Both the position numbers and the translations under genes were made by a program. From contig OX637289.1 of the NCBI GenBank assembly GCA_951799445.1, forward strand, positions 8,089,321 to 8,153,320: a stretch of DNA of 64,000 bases. The letters are read 5' to 3'. Shown piece after piece: positions 11,068 to 22,073 of the stretch (position 1 is the first letter of the stretch; each line of letters begins with the position of its first letter). This stretch comes from Pseudisothecium myosuroides. Taxonomy: Eukaryota; Streptophyta; Bryopsida; Hypnales; Lembophyllaceae. A model generated the notes under the pieces. The model was not told the DNA's origin and did no database searches. It saw only the letters and a list, made by a program, of their open reading frames with translations.

Positions 11068-11827
11068 GCCACTTCATTGACATTGCATGCTTAATATCAA
11101 ATGTAATAGATTCAATAATGTTTTTCTACTCCTACTTAATTGTATGTTGATACATATGTAAAAATTAATTAATTGCTTAATGCGGGAAGATGTGAGATAA
11201 AACTCATATGTCCTAGAAAATGCAATATTTTCAATTACCTTAAAGTTTGCTTTGAAAAAATGACATGCCAATTTAATGATACAAACGCTCTATATGGTGA
11301 ATATTGAAAAATCTTTATAAATCGAATTTAATTCAACTTTCAAAAATTTCGAAGACTATAATTTTTGTTTTTAGGAATTATATTTGTTATTTGAAAAAAT
11401 ATTATTTTAATTTTGGAAAAAGAATAGAAGGTAATTGATATTAAAAACTTCATTATTATCCTATATTAAATATATACTAGTTTTGGTAGCTTTATTTTAT
11501 AGAATGCTATTGCAAAAAATTCAAATTATAAAATATACAAAATAAAATAATATCGGAATTCCTTTCCACCTAAAAATTATTATAAAATTTAAAGTTAGGC
11601 AATAACCATAAAATTGTGTTTGATCACCTAAAGGCTAAAGAAATTTAGTGTTAAACACATTTGTAGAATTTATTCATTCTTCATAAAATTCAAATAGAAT
11701 TCTTCTTCAACAAATAAGAGTTGACAAATAAAAGGATGTTATCATTGTTATTGCACCTTTTATAGTTTCAAATCACATAATTGTCTCGGACTATTATCTT
11801 ATCATTGCTTTATTTTATATACATTTG
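11068..11827. other. AT-rich noncoding DNA
   Basis: No genes, tandem arrays or element ends were recognised. Confidence 0.5.
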
Positions 11828-11829
11828 TA

Positions 11830-12437
11830 CAGTCAGGTCCAACTCAATTACAAATTTTTTGGATCTTCCTGAGATAAGGAAAACTTTAGGAGGCCCGTGT
11901 GCGCTAAAAAATGAATGGAATTTTAAATATTGAATTGCGTTGAAATTGCACTGAAGTTTAATTTATCATCATTACAAACACACACATGTAATTGAAAATC
12001 ATACAAAGAATTTGATGCTTCCTATACACTATGTACTATCTAGTGTTGCCAACATTTGTGAAAGTTACAACTTGTTTTCAATGGTACATATAAGAAATGA
12101 ACCTTCACAATTGCTTTAGAGATATTTAATCCCATACCACTTGATTTGCTTGTACGATTCCTTGCTTGTTCTTCATCCAAATGCAAAAAATCTTTGACTA
12201 TCTTCCAAAGAATCTTTATGAAATCGTAGATAGTATATAAAAGGAATCCACATTGTTGTATGATTTTAAATTATTCATTTTTCACTTGTTACGAAGTTGA
12301 AGTACACTTCATTGTAATTCCAACACAATTTGCCGTTTCAAAATTGGTTCATTTTTAGCGTGCTAGACCTTCCTAAAGTTGCTAAACTTTCTAGTGAAAA
12401 TTGAATGAAAAATTCGTAAATGAACTGGGCCTGACTG
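11830..12437. mobile_element. Non-autonomous Tc1/mariner-type element, 608 bp
   Basis: Inverted ends of about 28 bp begin CAGTCAGGTCCAACTCAATT on the left and CAGTCAGGCCCAGTTCATTT read inward from the right. TA occurs immediately outside both ends (11828-11829, 12438-12439). A CAGT start with a TA duplication is the Tc1/mariner signature. There is no transposase frame. It is not an internal deletion of the Tc1 element at 20429, whose ends differ after CAGT. Confidence 0.75.
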
Positions 12438-12439
12438 TA

Positions 12440-12756
12440 CATTTAGTGCTTTTAATATGACAATGATCCAATTCATTTTCATTCTTTGTTTGTGACAATT
12501 ATTCTTACTATTATAAATTTGAAATGGAATATCTTCTGCTTTGTGAGTTCAATTTTTGAAAAATTACCAAATTAGTATGCCCTTGTGAAAGCTTCTTAAC
12601 TACTCTATTAAAACCTGCCATGCATATGGGTGGTCTTTTTGTTTGTTTTTCAAACATGGAGTTTATCCAAGAATTTTAAGAACAAACGGCGGAAATGTAT
12701 GTTAGCAATTGATTAGTGATGTACACCAAAATGAAACTTAAAAAAATATAATGTAT
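12440..12756. other. Noncoding DNA
   Basis: Nothing recognisable. Confidence 0.4.
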
Positions 12757-12985
12757 AGGGCAATGCCCAAGGAGGAGGGGATTGCGTGAAAAAATGGACC
12801 GACGAGGAGGGCGGAGCCCGACGAGGAGGTGCATTTTTTCACGCAATCCCCGACGACGAGGAGCCATTGTCCGACGTAAATCACGACCAGATGGATGAAA
12901 ATTGGAGATGAAAAATCGCAGTCGGATGAGAAATCCGTAATGCCCGATTACGCAAGAAAACCCGCGCAATCGGGCATTACGCCCT
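12757..12985. repeat. Two GC-rich stem-loops in an AT-rich setting
   Basis: Stem 1: GGGGATTGCGTGAAAAAATG (12777-12796) is the exact reverse complement of 12832-12851, with a loop rich in CGACGAGGAGG. Stem 2: 12936-12953 (CGTAATGCCCGATTACGC) pairs with 12964-12981, with one mismatch and a 10-nt loop. The minus-strand frame 12676-13131 that overlaps them is probably a by-product of the GC-rich repeats. This may be an end-to-end MITE, but no target duplication was found. Confidence 0.6.
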
Positions 12986-13345
12986 AGAAGCCTCCCGCAA
13001 AATGAACAGCGGAAATCCCGAGAGTGGTTTACAATCTCTTGTTGTGGCAGAGCCTTGGAGAAGCCACACACATCAGGAATTAAACCTACAGTAGTAACCA
13101 ACACCAAGCCTACCGTATATAAAGGAGCCACACGTCGGTTTCGTCAACTGCCACGTGATTTCTCTACTCCATTACAAGAACCAAAGAATGGTGTGCATAA
13201 CCACATATTGTCGAATTTACGCAAGAACTTGTGAGACTTGGCCGGCAGTTTATCACACAAGAGGGTGGTTCCATGTGTGTTCTTTTACTGCTAAGAGGTT
13301 ATAGGCAACGGGCCTTATGTTGGTTTTTTCTTGAGTGTTGCCTAG
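12986..13345. other. Noncoding DNA
   Basis: Moderately GC-rich with no recognised gene. A TATAAA-like string occurs near 13117, but no transcript model could be attached to it. Confidence 0.35.
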
Positions 13346-13356
13346 GTGACCTTGTT

Positions 13357-13451
13357 TTTTGTTTTTTTTGAAACACATGGACAATTTCCATTGATAGAGG
13401 AAAAGGTACGGCGGACCAAGGGAACAAGTCCCGGCAAAATTTTTACATTTT
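13357..13451 (-). mobile_element. Very short LINE 3' end with 11-bp target duplication
   Basis: GTGACCTTGTT occurs at 13346-13356 and again at 13452-13462. The 95 bp between begin with a T-rich tract (reverse poly(A)) and GAAACACATGGACAATTTCC, which matches in reverse the LINE tail at 61640-61698. This is an extremely 5'-truncated insertion. Confidence 0.75.
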
Positions 13452-13586
13452 GTGACCTTGTTGTTTCTTCGCACGGCCTGAGAACCAACTTAGATACTTG
13501 GCTGGGGGAATAAAGGTTGGGTTGCAAGGGTAGTATGGTCAAATAACATAGAAAGAAAAGAGAAGAGGAGGCCGGAGAAGGAATAA

Positions 13587-13814
13587 TCCTAGAAGGACAA
13601 TGCAAACGATGTGGATACTAAATGTTCGATGGATGAAAGAAAATCTTTTATGTAAGATAGAAGTGCAGATGTTCATCTTTGGAATTTTGTGTGAAAAGAG
13701 GTCTTTAGTTGCACCTAATTTGACCTTCAATGAGGTTTTTTTTTTTTTTTTTAAACAAATGATTCACACGGTATCCAAAAGGTTGATTTCCACGGTGACC
13801 AGCTTGTCCTAGGA
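13587..13814. mobile_element. Short TTAA-type MITE, 228 bp (P12)
   Basis: The ends are TCCTAGAAGGACAATGC and, read inward, TCCTAGGACAAGCTGG, flanked by ATAA (13583-13586) and TTAA (13815-13818). The interior (GATAGAAGTGCAGATGTTCAT, AATTTTGTGTGAAAA, TTTGACCTTCAATGAG) matches 44063-44283. Confidence 0.65.
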
Positions 13815-13818
13815 TTAA

Positions 13819-14329
13819 GCATTGATGTTTAATAGAACACCATAAAATTGACAGAATAAGCAATTCATCATGGCTTCCATTATTATATTGAAAATATTTT
13901 TGAAGGATTGTTTGAAGTCAAAAAAGGATTTAGATTCTCTTAGAAAGAATTTTTTGGGCACCATATGAGTAAACTATGATTCTTCAAATGCATATGGAAA
14001 ATAAGTGTTTCTAATGCTGACCCTAGACTCTCATGAATAGTGGAGTATATTTTGGGCAAGTACCTATAGATACTAGTTTTAGAAAGGTATCAACTTCAGG
14101 TGTAGTAACTACCTTAATTGTTTGTAACATAAATAATGTGGAGTTGAGAAACAACTGTAGATTGCAATTCCATGTGGAAATATGGAAAAAATCTCTTAAT
14201 GTTAAATATCCAAGTCACTTGACTTGCTCATTAGAATGGATAAATGGACCAATAGAGTGGAAATTTTTACTCCTTCGTAATTTTGTGTCCTTCTGACTTT
14301 AAAAATGTGGTGATTAAAATATCAATAAA
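13819..14329. other. AT-rich noncoding DNA
   Basis: The open frame 14033-14296 has no recognisable product and I do not call it a gene. Confidence 0.4.
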
Positions 14330-14332
14330 TAA

Positions 14333-15551
14333 CACTAGAAGAAAAACGTGTCCGCTAGAACCGGCAATATGTAACTAAGTGTCTTGTACAACTATCCTGC
14401 AACTACAATCCTCTCTATTTGCACCCGGGCTTACTTCATTGTTTTGCGTCATTGTTTTACATCATCAGCACATTGTTCTAGTTGCAAAAGAGTTGTAGAA
14501 TGAAGTTTTATATATTGTTTTAGTCGCAATAGTTGCAAAGTAGTCGTAGAATGAAGTGTAAGATTACAAGACTTGTACTTGAGTTCAAATTTAGAATGAA
14601 TGTGAGCTATTTTCTATCCAATATTCATCTCAGTTGTTGATGTGAAGAAGTCTACACTCTGTGGAATCCAATGTGTAGATCTGCAGTCGCAAAAAACAAC
14701 TAAAAAACGACTAAGAAACGATAGTAGTTGTATCTTAGTTGCATCCTAGTTGTATCCTAGTCGTTTTGTAGTTGTTCCCGATTGTCCCATATTAGTTGTC
14801 AACAGTACCATTAGGTTTGACTTATAAGACTTGTAAGTTGTTTAACTCCTAAGTAATGAATTTCATTAATAGAATTCTAAGATTTCTACAATTTGTAGAA
14901 TCCTACAATGTGTAGATTTCTATATTTTATAGATTTCAACAATTTATAGAATTTTACATTTTGTAGATTCCAATATTTCTTGGATTTCTACATTTTCTAG
15001 ATTTCTACAATTTGTAGAAATCTAAAAATATTTGAAATCCAAGAAATTGTAAAACCTAAATTATTAAACCATTAAAATCTATTAAATACCAATATTGGAA
15101 TTTTTAAAATCTAAAAAGAAAGCTAGATTTGAAAATTTGAAATCTACAAATCATTGAGATTAGAATTTCAAAATCTACAAATTCTACAAGTCACAAAGTA
15201 GTCGCAAATGTATCACAGATGAGTCGCAATGAAGTTACAAACAAGTCGCAATTGAGTCACAGACAAGTCGCAATGAAGTCACAAACAAGTCGCAGTGAAG
15301 TCACAAATGAGTCGCAAACAAGTCACAACCATGTCGCACAAACACATACCACATCAGCAACCACGTCAGAAGAGTTCATCGATGAAGTTCCAAGTAGGAT
15401 GTCAAATTCTCGGGATTTTGCAACTACAAATTTGCATGCAACTTGTCCACTGCAACTGCGAGTCTCCAAATTATCACCAGTCGCAGATGGGTTATACAAC
15501 TGCAAACCAGTTGCTCTTTATAGTCGCAAAACCACTCATTTTCTTCTAGTG
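14333..15551. mobile_element. Non-autonomous CACTA (EnSpm) element, 1219 bp
   Basis: The left end CACTAGAAGAAAAACG and the right end (inward CACTAGAAGAAAATGAG) are inverted repeats, with TAA on both sides (14330-14332, 15552-15554), the 3-bp duplication expected for CACTA. Subterminal zones are packed with short repeats: AGTTGTAGAATGAAGT and AGTTGCAA words on the left, and alternating GTCGCAA and GTCACAA words every 12-15 bp on the right (15180-15340), as in transposase-binding arrays. The centre (14860-15060) has many TAGATTTCTACAATTTG variants that pair with each other. There is no transposase frame. Confidence 0.88.
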
Positions 15552-15554
15552 TAA

Positions 15555-15802
15555 TGAATATATATACATATACATTTATATCTATTATGTTAAGTATGAA
15601 ATGTCACATGACCCTTGTCACAACTCTTGTCACAAAATCCGTCATGTTTTCATCCTAGAGAAATATCATTCAATTATTTCATTCAACATTCACAATGAAA
15701 ATCTAAAATATGATGAGCATTCTTGTGATTTTACCACAGATTTTACATGTACATGTTTTCCTTGTTTCTTGCCCTGTCCCTATATATAGATTTGGCTTGT
15801 GC

Positions 15803-15803
<1 letters not shown>
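15555..15803. other. Noncoding DNA
   Basis: No gene or element was recognised. Confidence 0.4.

Positions 15804-15884
<81 letters not shown>
15804..15884. repeat. (TA)40 microsatellite
   Basis: Eighty-one bases of uninterrupted TA. The apparent Tyr-Ile frames across it are artefacts. Confidence 0.97.
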
Positions 15885-15886
<2 letters not shown>

Positions 15887-16198
15887 TTAGTATTAATTCC
15901 AAAATAATTGGAAATTGTCTTATTTGCATTTTATTTGTAACATATGATCAACCCTTTTTTTTGGTTACCATGGGGCCAAATTGCACCATTTCAAAATAAA
16001 TCTCTACTTTTCACCAAATATAAATAATGTTTTTTCACCCCCAAAAAATTCCATTTCTATTTAGAATGTAGACGAAGTTGCCAAATTTGGATGAAAAAGT
16101 GTAGAAATATAATTGAAAAGAATTTTTTGGTTCAAAAGATGGATGGATGTAGAAATACAATGCTTAACCAAATTCAGTTTAAGTGATTGCCATTTTGG

Positions 16199-16532
16199 CA
16201 TTAGAGAAAATCTGGGGCCTCCGGAGGGATGCTCCACAACCCTTCGGGATACCCTGGAATTTGCTTTTTTTTTGTTGAAAAATTTGTTTCTCCCCTATTC
16301 CCGCCCACCTAAAACTGCACTGGCAATGGCACGGGAACTGAGTTTTACGAGTAATTTTTTTTTTAATCTTAAAAGAATTATTAATTTTTTTTTCCACGAA
16401 GACTGACCGTTTCGGCGAGCAATCAACCAACTACTCACTGCGGCAGTCAGCTGGAGTGACAGACCAAGCTTTTTAATAGTTTGGTTTGTCACTCCGGAGC
16501 AGCCCTCCGGAAGGCTGAAAATTCTTCTAATG
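16199..16532. mobile_element. CATTAG-terminus MITE, copy b
   Basis: The left end is CATTAGAGAAAATCTGGGGC and the right end, read inward, CATTAGAAGAATTTTCAGCC. Matching CTCCGGAGGGATGCTCC and TTCCGGAGGGCTGCTCC boxes lie inside. A second internal palindrome (GAGTGACAGACCAAGC with GTTTGGTTTGTCACTC) lies near 16453-16495. No clear target duplication. Confidence 0.7.
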
Positions 16533-17330
16533 GCCTATAATTCTTTAAGGACCAAACGTTCAAATTTCAAATACCACATGAATGCAACATATTCCAAACA
16601 CATAAAATTGTGATTTTTTCATCTATTTTATTTTTGATGTGGATTCATGTGTAGTTTTTAAACATTTATATTATATAAATTTTGAAGAATTTGCTTTGCA
16701 AATATTCTATAACTCAAAGGATACCAATATGTTTTACCTCAAAAAGTAACTTTTTCCTACTCAAAGAATGACCCTTTATGAATGACTTTAGTAAATAAGT
16801 AAAATAAAAATCTTCAACAATCACTACAATCAAACCTTAAAATTTTGAATTAAAAATAAAAAAATTAATGTGAAAATTACAAATACTAAATCTAAATTTA
16901 ATTTTGGAAGAAAATTTGAATGTTTTGCTTAAAATTTTATTAATAAATTAATAAATATTGCTTTGTATACTAGTTAGTTGATCTAACCGTATGGATATGG
17001 TCTATGAATCATATTTTGCAACTATTGTTTGCAAGTCTCCATTAAATTATTCTTCTAAGTTGCATTTTATAATACACCTTCACAATTTTGAAAATTTGGA
17101 CACTCCCTAGTCTGCCCTGACTCCCTGAGGTTTCCAGAATGATGGGTTATTAGTTTTGGCCTTGTGTTAACCCCCAATTGTTCAAATGAGCAGAATGGGT
17201 CACTTCCATATTTATTGGAGTTGGATTAAATGATATAGGAAGGTAACAGCTAGAACGTACCACTGGAAAGAATGAATCTTACCCTACATTATTGAACAGT
17301 TTGAAATATGTTTTGAAAACTACTATAACA
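16533..17330. other. AT-rich noncoding DNA
   Basis: Nothing recognisable up to about 17100. The DNA is mildly GC-richer afterwards. Confidence 0.4.
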
Positions 17331-17344
17331 GTTCCGGGTTTTGC

Positions 17345-18181
17345 CTCATACTGATCTGGTGTTTGCCGGTTTTGCCTGAAGGGTGTGTTTGTTGCCAATA
17401 AGAGGACGTTGCTGGAACGCAAGGAGGTGCTGGACGTTGCTCATGAATCGTTGGAGCGATTTGAAGCACATCTGACTGCCCTAGGTCAATTCACAGTATG
17501 GATTGAAACAATTCCACCGGCCTTTTGAAACGCAAAATCCTGAAGAGCAAGTAGAAATTGAACACCAGGCTAACTTCCACGAGATCCAACTGAAAGTACA
17601 ATGTCAACATTGGTATCCTAGCTTGCATATTGGTTCGTTATCTTTGGTTCACTTCGTGGACAGGCTCAGTGCCTGTACGTGAACGTCAGCATGTTCACTG
17701 ATGCCTACAAAACTCACATGCTGCATATCTACAGGTGGTGGCCAACATGAGACGGAACTCCGCACATGAGGTTGGTGCCAGGATACTCAATAGTACCAGC
17801 TATCCGGGCTTGCAGGTTTGTTTCTCATCATGTCTTGACCCTAGTAAATATACAGTAGGTACGCTGCAGTTACTTACAGAAGACCTTCCGTGAAGCCTCG
17901 ATGTTCACTTGGGGTGTTCACTTTCTTTGAGCAAATTAAAATGCCTTCTTCCTGCAGGGCCCTACCGTCAGTCCAGTCGGATTCTAATGTCTACCTGCGT
18001 TACAGGCTGGAGGTAGCGGTGTACTCGTGTCACCATTGACGTACATTTTCGATGAAGACACTCCCAGATATAGACAACTTGTGGAAAATTACGAACACAG
18101 AAATGCACACCATAAGGTGTTCAAGGTGGTGGCCAGTTTTTATTTCATTTTTTTGAATTTTTTGAATATTGTTTAGAAGTA
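17345..18181 (+). pseudogene. Unrecognised gene or gene remnant with exon-like blocks
   Basis: Three plus-strand blocks look coding. Near 17350-17527 a frame reads VANKRTLLERKEVLDVAHES before a stop. At 17735-17815 an 81-nt in-frame block (VVANMRRNSAHEVGARILNS and a few more residues) is flanked by TCTACAG and GTTTGT, like acceptor and donor. From 18006 a block after TTACAG reads LVSPLTYIFDEDTPRYRQLV and is open until a stop near 18180. I recognise no family and could not join the blocks into one uninterrupted reading frame, so this may be a degraded gene or parts of a longer spliced gene. The H2B gene lies on the opposite strand downstream. Confidence 0.3.
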
Positions 18182-18466
18182 ACAATGTATGAGTACCTAT
18201 TTCTTGAGTTTTGTACTCTTTCAATACAGTTTTAGCCAAAACATTCTAGTCCTGATTTTTCTGGAGGGAAGTCGTCTCCGAGGTCTAAACAGTGGCCATA
18301 TTTGATTTCTGTTATCGTAAATCTAAAGTACTATGAAATAACACCAAAAAAACAACCTCTACCTGAAGCGGTGAAAGTAACATGCAGTTGCAGGTGTTTC
18401 TTGCATGTACAGTATGTAACAAAGCACCACTTTAGCTTATTGCTCCCGACGGACGGAGGCTTGGCT

Positions 18467-19055
18467 TTAGGCATTCATGAACCTGGTGACCGCCTTGGTG
18501 CCTTCCAACACGGCGTGCTTGGCCAACTCCGCGGGCCCGTCCGCGGGCAAGACGAGGCGCACCGCCGTCTGAATCTCGCGAGAACTTAGCGTCGACTTCT
18601 GGTGGAGGCGAGCCAAACGAGGCGCCTCTTGCGCCAGCTTCTCGAAGATGTCGTTCATGAACGAGTTCATGCTGCCCATGGCGTTCGAGGAGAGCTTCGT
18701 GTCACCATGGACCTGGAATCAATCAAGATCCAAACCACGTCAATTAATAATTACAATCGCCCAATAAATTCCTCTCCAAACCTCATTCTAAAAAGCTCTT
18801 ACAGCCAACCAACAAAAACTTCGTGCAGATGGTAACGTTGCTTTTCGTTTACATAGAATTGGCATTATGTTTGATAATGTCAAGTCCAAAGCGCTTGGAT
18901 AGGCAACCTACCTGCTTCAGGACCTTGTAGATGTAAAGCTTGTAGCTCTCGACGCTCTTCTTCGTCTTCTTCTTCGCATCGCCCAGCTTGATTTCGACCC
19001 GGAGCTTCTTCAGCGCCTTCATCGCCGCTGGCTTCTTCTCGGCCTGGGGAGCCAT
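18467..19055 (-). CDS. H2B: Histone H2B variant, two exons
   Basis: Core nucleosome histone that pairs with H2A and packages nuclear DNA. Exon 1 is 19055-18912 and exon 2 is 18712-18467, with a 199-bp phase-0 intron (CAG then GTAGGT; CCAG before GTCCAT). Joined, they give 129 aa. The N-terminal tail is short, about 30 residues and Lys-rich. The histone fold follows: [12 protein letters not shown], then [49 protein letters not shown] and [12 protein letters not shown]. Two features are unusual. Canonical plant H2B genes normally lack introns, and the LPGELAKHA junction before the last helix carries extra residues here ([13 protein letters not shown]). It could be a tissue- or germline-specific variant, which is an inference. 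All core residues look intact, so I call it functional. Confidence 0.9.
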
Positions 19056-20426
19056 CGTTGGGAATAATGGGACGAGGAGACAACAAGGGGCTGAGCTAGG
19101 AATGAATAAGGATACTCATAGGCTAGGAGGCTCAGAGGACAGTCGCTCCGAACCAAAAGCACAGAGTTAATGACAAGAGTGGAAGAAGCGGAGCGAATCG
19201 AATGCTAAAATACCAAAACACCAGCCCATCTATCTACCGAGGCGTGGAAATCTTGCTTAATTGATTGCTTGCATGTCATCTTTGGAAAACCAACCGTCGA
19301 GACTTGAATTGACATGAATGATCGATCGTCGGTCGGTGCAATGGCAACGCGACCGAGACTGACGAGATGCATGTTGAGAAACTTCCCTTGGTATGCAGAA
19401 TTTCAGCACAGTTGGTGACTTGTGCAAACTCCCCTGCTTGCAAGTGTACGTGCTCCGACAATTCCTACCGTTTTTGTGTGTGATGCGCTATTCGTGTTTT
19501 TGAAGGCTAATTATATCGATTGGAAGAAAAAGGTTTGCTGTCGGTGAAGCTTTAGTTTGTTACGGGCCTTCCATCTTGAGGATTGAAGAAGATGGTCTGC
19601 CTGAACAGTTGCTTCGCGGTGTGTCATGTGTTACACTTCTGAGAATCACTTAAATTGAGAACATCTTCTTGTCTGTGGGCAATTCTGCAATGTCAGGTAT
19701 GTCCACATTGCTCTCACTTCATCCGCTTCCTTGGGAATCGCATGCCTAATTTTTCCCCACCTGGATTGTTAGTCTTCAATCCTCTTTGAAGTTTTTGAAG
19801 GTTGTTGGTCCAGGACTTATTTCACTCGATCAGAATCTGTGGCGTCAGTTGACTCGGAATGAGATGGGCTTTACTAAGGTGGTGTGAATAAACAGTAAGA
19901 AACGTCAGGGATATATCTCGGAGCCTTGATTTTTTGGTCAGTTTCTTTGAAGCTCATATGTACCCACCACATGACCATTGAATGATCCACTGGCTTGGAT
20001 GCACGATTCCAGAATAAGGCCATTCTAGCTACTTGCCAATCCTTCCGTGCGACCATCATTATTGATTAAGGTATCTGCTGCGCTGTAGAAGCAATTATTT
20101 TAGAGTTGTGTGCCACATCATCCGCTCTCAATAGGAACATCATTTGTGACCCAGTGTTATGAATTTTGAAGGCACAGCTATCTCTGAATCAAATTTTCGC
20201 GATATCGATCTGGCCGCCTGTTCCTTTTCCAAACGGTATGAACTCTTCCAGAGAGAATCACTGCTGGGACGAGTCCATTTTAATTGGTAGGTTGGTAACA
20301 CAGGGCGAATATCTCTGGTTCCCGGATTGCCATTCCGGGATTACAGTTTGCCAACAAGGAAAATTCGTGGCCGTATCCTTGCAATTGATTGCCTCTGGTG
20401 CAAAATCACCTGGGTCCTGATATTCC
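19056..20426. other. Intergenic DNA between H2B and the Tc1 element
   Basis: The first 150 bp are probably the H2B promoter and leader. The rest has mixed composition with no recognised product; frames such as 19874-20059 show no known motif. Confidence 0.4.
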
Positions 20427-20428
20427 TA

Positions 20429-22073
20429 CAGTGGCCAGCAGAAGTATTCGGACAGCAAGTTGTATTCCCGAAATAGCTCAAGCAGTGGTTAAAAAGTCAA
20501 GCTGTTAGAGATTTTTTTGACTGCATTTATGAAGAAAACCACATGGCATGTAATTAGCATCAATTTCTTCGAAATTAGCCACTTGGATGATCTAGATTGT
20601 GAAATATCTTGAAGTGGTGTGTACAACTTAATATGCATACAAGTTGTGCACACCACTATCTTCTCAAAGCAAGTACTGTTTTGAAGCTTTCTTGTGCTAC
20701 AAAAAATTTCAGCGTTTTAGAGAGGTTCCAAGTGACTCACTATGGCTTCTAGGAGATGTGAAACTGAGAGAAAGGCAGTTCTTGAGATGCATGAGCGAGG
20801 CAACTCTTATGGCGAAATTTCAACGATTTTGGGCATTCCTCGAAGCACTTGTAGTGACATAGTACGAAGATTTGGTGAGAGAGGGAGCTTGAGAGACAAA
20901 GCTTCACCTGGTAGACCTCGAATTCTTGATGAGCGCGATGATCGTGACATTGTGAGGAGGTTAAACGATCAAAGTACTAGTACCGCTTCAGCAATAGGAA
21001 GAGAATTAAGGTCTGAGGGCATGCAATTGAGTGATGATATAGTTAGAAGGAGTCTTCAGAGGCAAGGGTTGCAAGCACGTGTGAAGGTGAAGAAGCCTCT
21101 TTTGACAAAGAAGCATCGAGCACGTCGTTTTCAATGGGCAAAGAAATGCAATCCTTTCACTTGGAAAGAGTGGAGTTTTGTCATCTTCTCTGATGAGTCA
21201 AAATTTAACCTTTTTGGTTCAGATGGACATCAGTATTGTTGGAGAAAGAGTGGAGAGGGTCTCTTAGACCAGCATGTGCAATGTACAGTTAAACATGGGG
21301 GAGGAAGTATAATGGTTTGGGGTTGTATGGGTTGGGAAGGAGTTGGCAAGCTTCATTTGATTGAAGGGAAGATGGATAGATATGTGTATCGAGAGATTTT
21401 GAAGACAGAACTTATAGAGACTATACACATGCAAGGTTTAGAGGAAGAGAGTGTCATTTTCCAGCATGACAATGACCCCAAACATACTGCAAATTATGTT
21501 GTAGATTGGTTGTTTGCACAAAAGTTTAATCTTATTTGGCACCCACTGCAATCCCCTGACCTCAATCCTATGGAACACCTTTGGAATGAAGTAGATCGTC
21601 GTACGAGAAAGTCTGAGAGGAAACCCACTAGCAAAAGTGATTTATGGGAGAAGATACAGGAAATTTGGTATAGTATTGAGGTTGATGTTGTTAGGAAGTT
21701 GATATGTTCTATGCCTCAAAGAGCTGCTGATGTTTACAAAGCAAAAGGTGGATACACACGGTGGTAGTCATCTTCAATGCTTAGAAGTTGCATCTTTGAG
21801 TTGTGAAGTCATTTTATAGCTTGTACTTTCATTTTCTACAAATAATGTACAATGTTATCAGTTTTTGCAAAAAGAATTGTACATCTTAGTTGCATATTTG
21901 AATTAAGCTAATTTTTTTGGGTTCATATTTCAACTTCAAAGTTTGTGCTACATGTTTATTGCAACTATATGCTCTTATAGTCTTTTACTTTCAATTTTTT
22001 GATACATCGTGTAAGAGTGGCAGCAAATTCTTAGAATAAGCTTCCACTGTACGACTATTTTTGCTAGCCACTG
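20429..22073 (+). mobile_element. Complete Tc1-type transposon, 1645 bp
   Basis: The ends are CAGTGGCCAGCAGAAGTATT and, read inward from the right, CAGTGGCTAGCAAAAATAGT: inverted repeats of about 27 bp with several mismatches. TA lies outside both (20427-20428, 22074-22075). The element carries a single uninterrupted transposase gene. Length, TA target, CAGT ends and DD34E transposase all fit the Tc1 branch of Tc1/mariner. End mismatches argue against very recent movement, but the gene shows no decay. Confidence 0.93.
20742..21767 (+). CDS. Tc1-type transposase, DD34E, 341 aa
   Basis: Cuts and pastes the surrounding element into TA sites; it acts in the nucleus on DNA. The N-terminal paired-like helix-turn-helix region covers residues 1-110 (GNSYGEISTILGIPRSTCSD), with a GRPR motif at 57-60 between the two sub-domains. 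The catalytic core has D151 (VIFSDESKF), D243 (FQHDNDPKHTA) and E278 (SPDLNPMEHLW). There are exactly 34 residues between the last two, the Tc1 spacing rather than the DD39D of ordinary plant mariner-like elements. Length is typical for the family. The ATG at 20742 starts a full-length domain (MASRRCETERKAV). There is no stop, frameshift or intron. By eye the sequence style recalls fungal and animal Tc1 proteins, so horizontal acquisition is possible but unproven. Confidence 0.95.
   Translation: MASRRCETERKAVLEMHERGNSYGEISTILGIPRSTCSDIVRRFGERGSLRDKASPGRPRILDERDDRDIVRRLNDQSTSTASAIGRELRSEGMQLSDDIVRRSLQRQGLQARVKVKKPLLTKKHRARRFQWAKKCNPFTWKEWSFVIFSDESKFNLFGSDGHQYCWRKSGEGLLDQHVQCTVKHGGGSIMVWGCMGWEGVGKLHLIEGKMDRYVYREILKTELIETIHMQGLEEESVIFQHDNDPKHTANYVVDWLFAQKFNLIWHPLQSPDLNPMEHLWNEVDRRTRKSERKPTSKSDLWEKIQEIWYSIEVDVVRKLICSMPQRAADVYKAKGGYTRW

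Noticed and set aside
12676..13131. 151-codon minus-strand open frame
   Set aside because: Overlaps GC-rich hairpins and shows no known motif; its Arg-rich text follows from CGACGAGGAGG repeats.
15180..15345. Regularly spaced short repeats resembling a CRISPR array
   Set aside because: They are subterminal words of a CACTA element, only 7-8 bp long, in a plant genome.
15710..15999. Two open frames with long Tyr-Ile runs
   Set aside because: Translation of the (TA)40 microsatellite.
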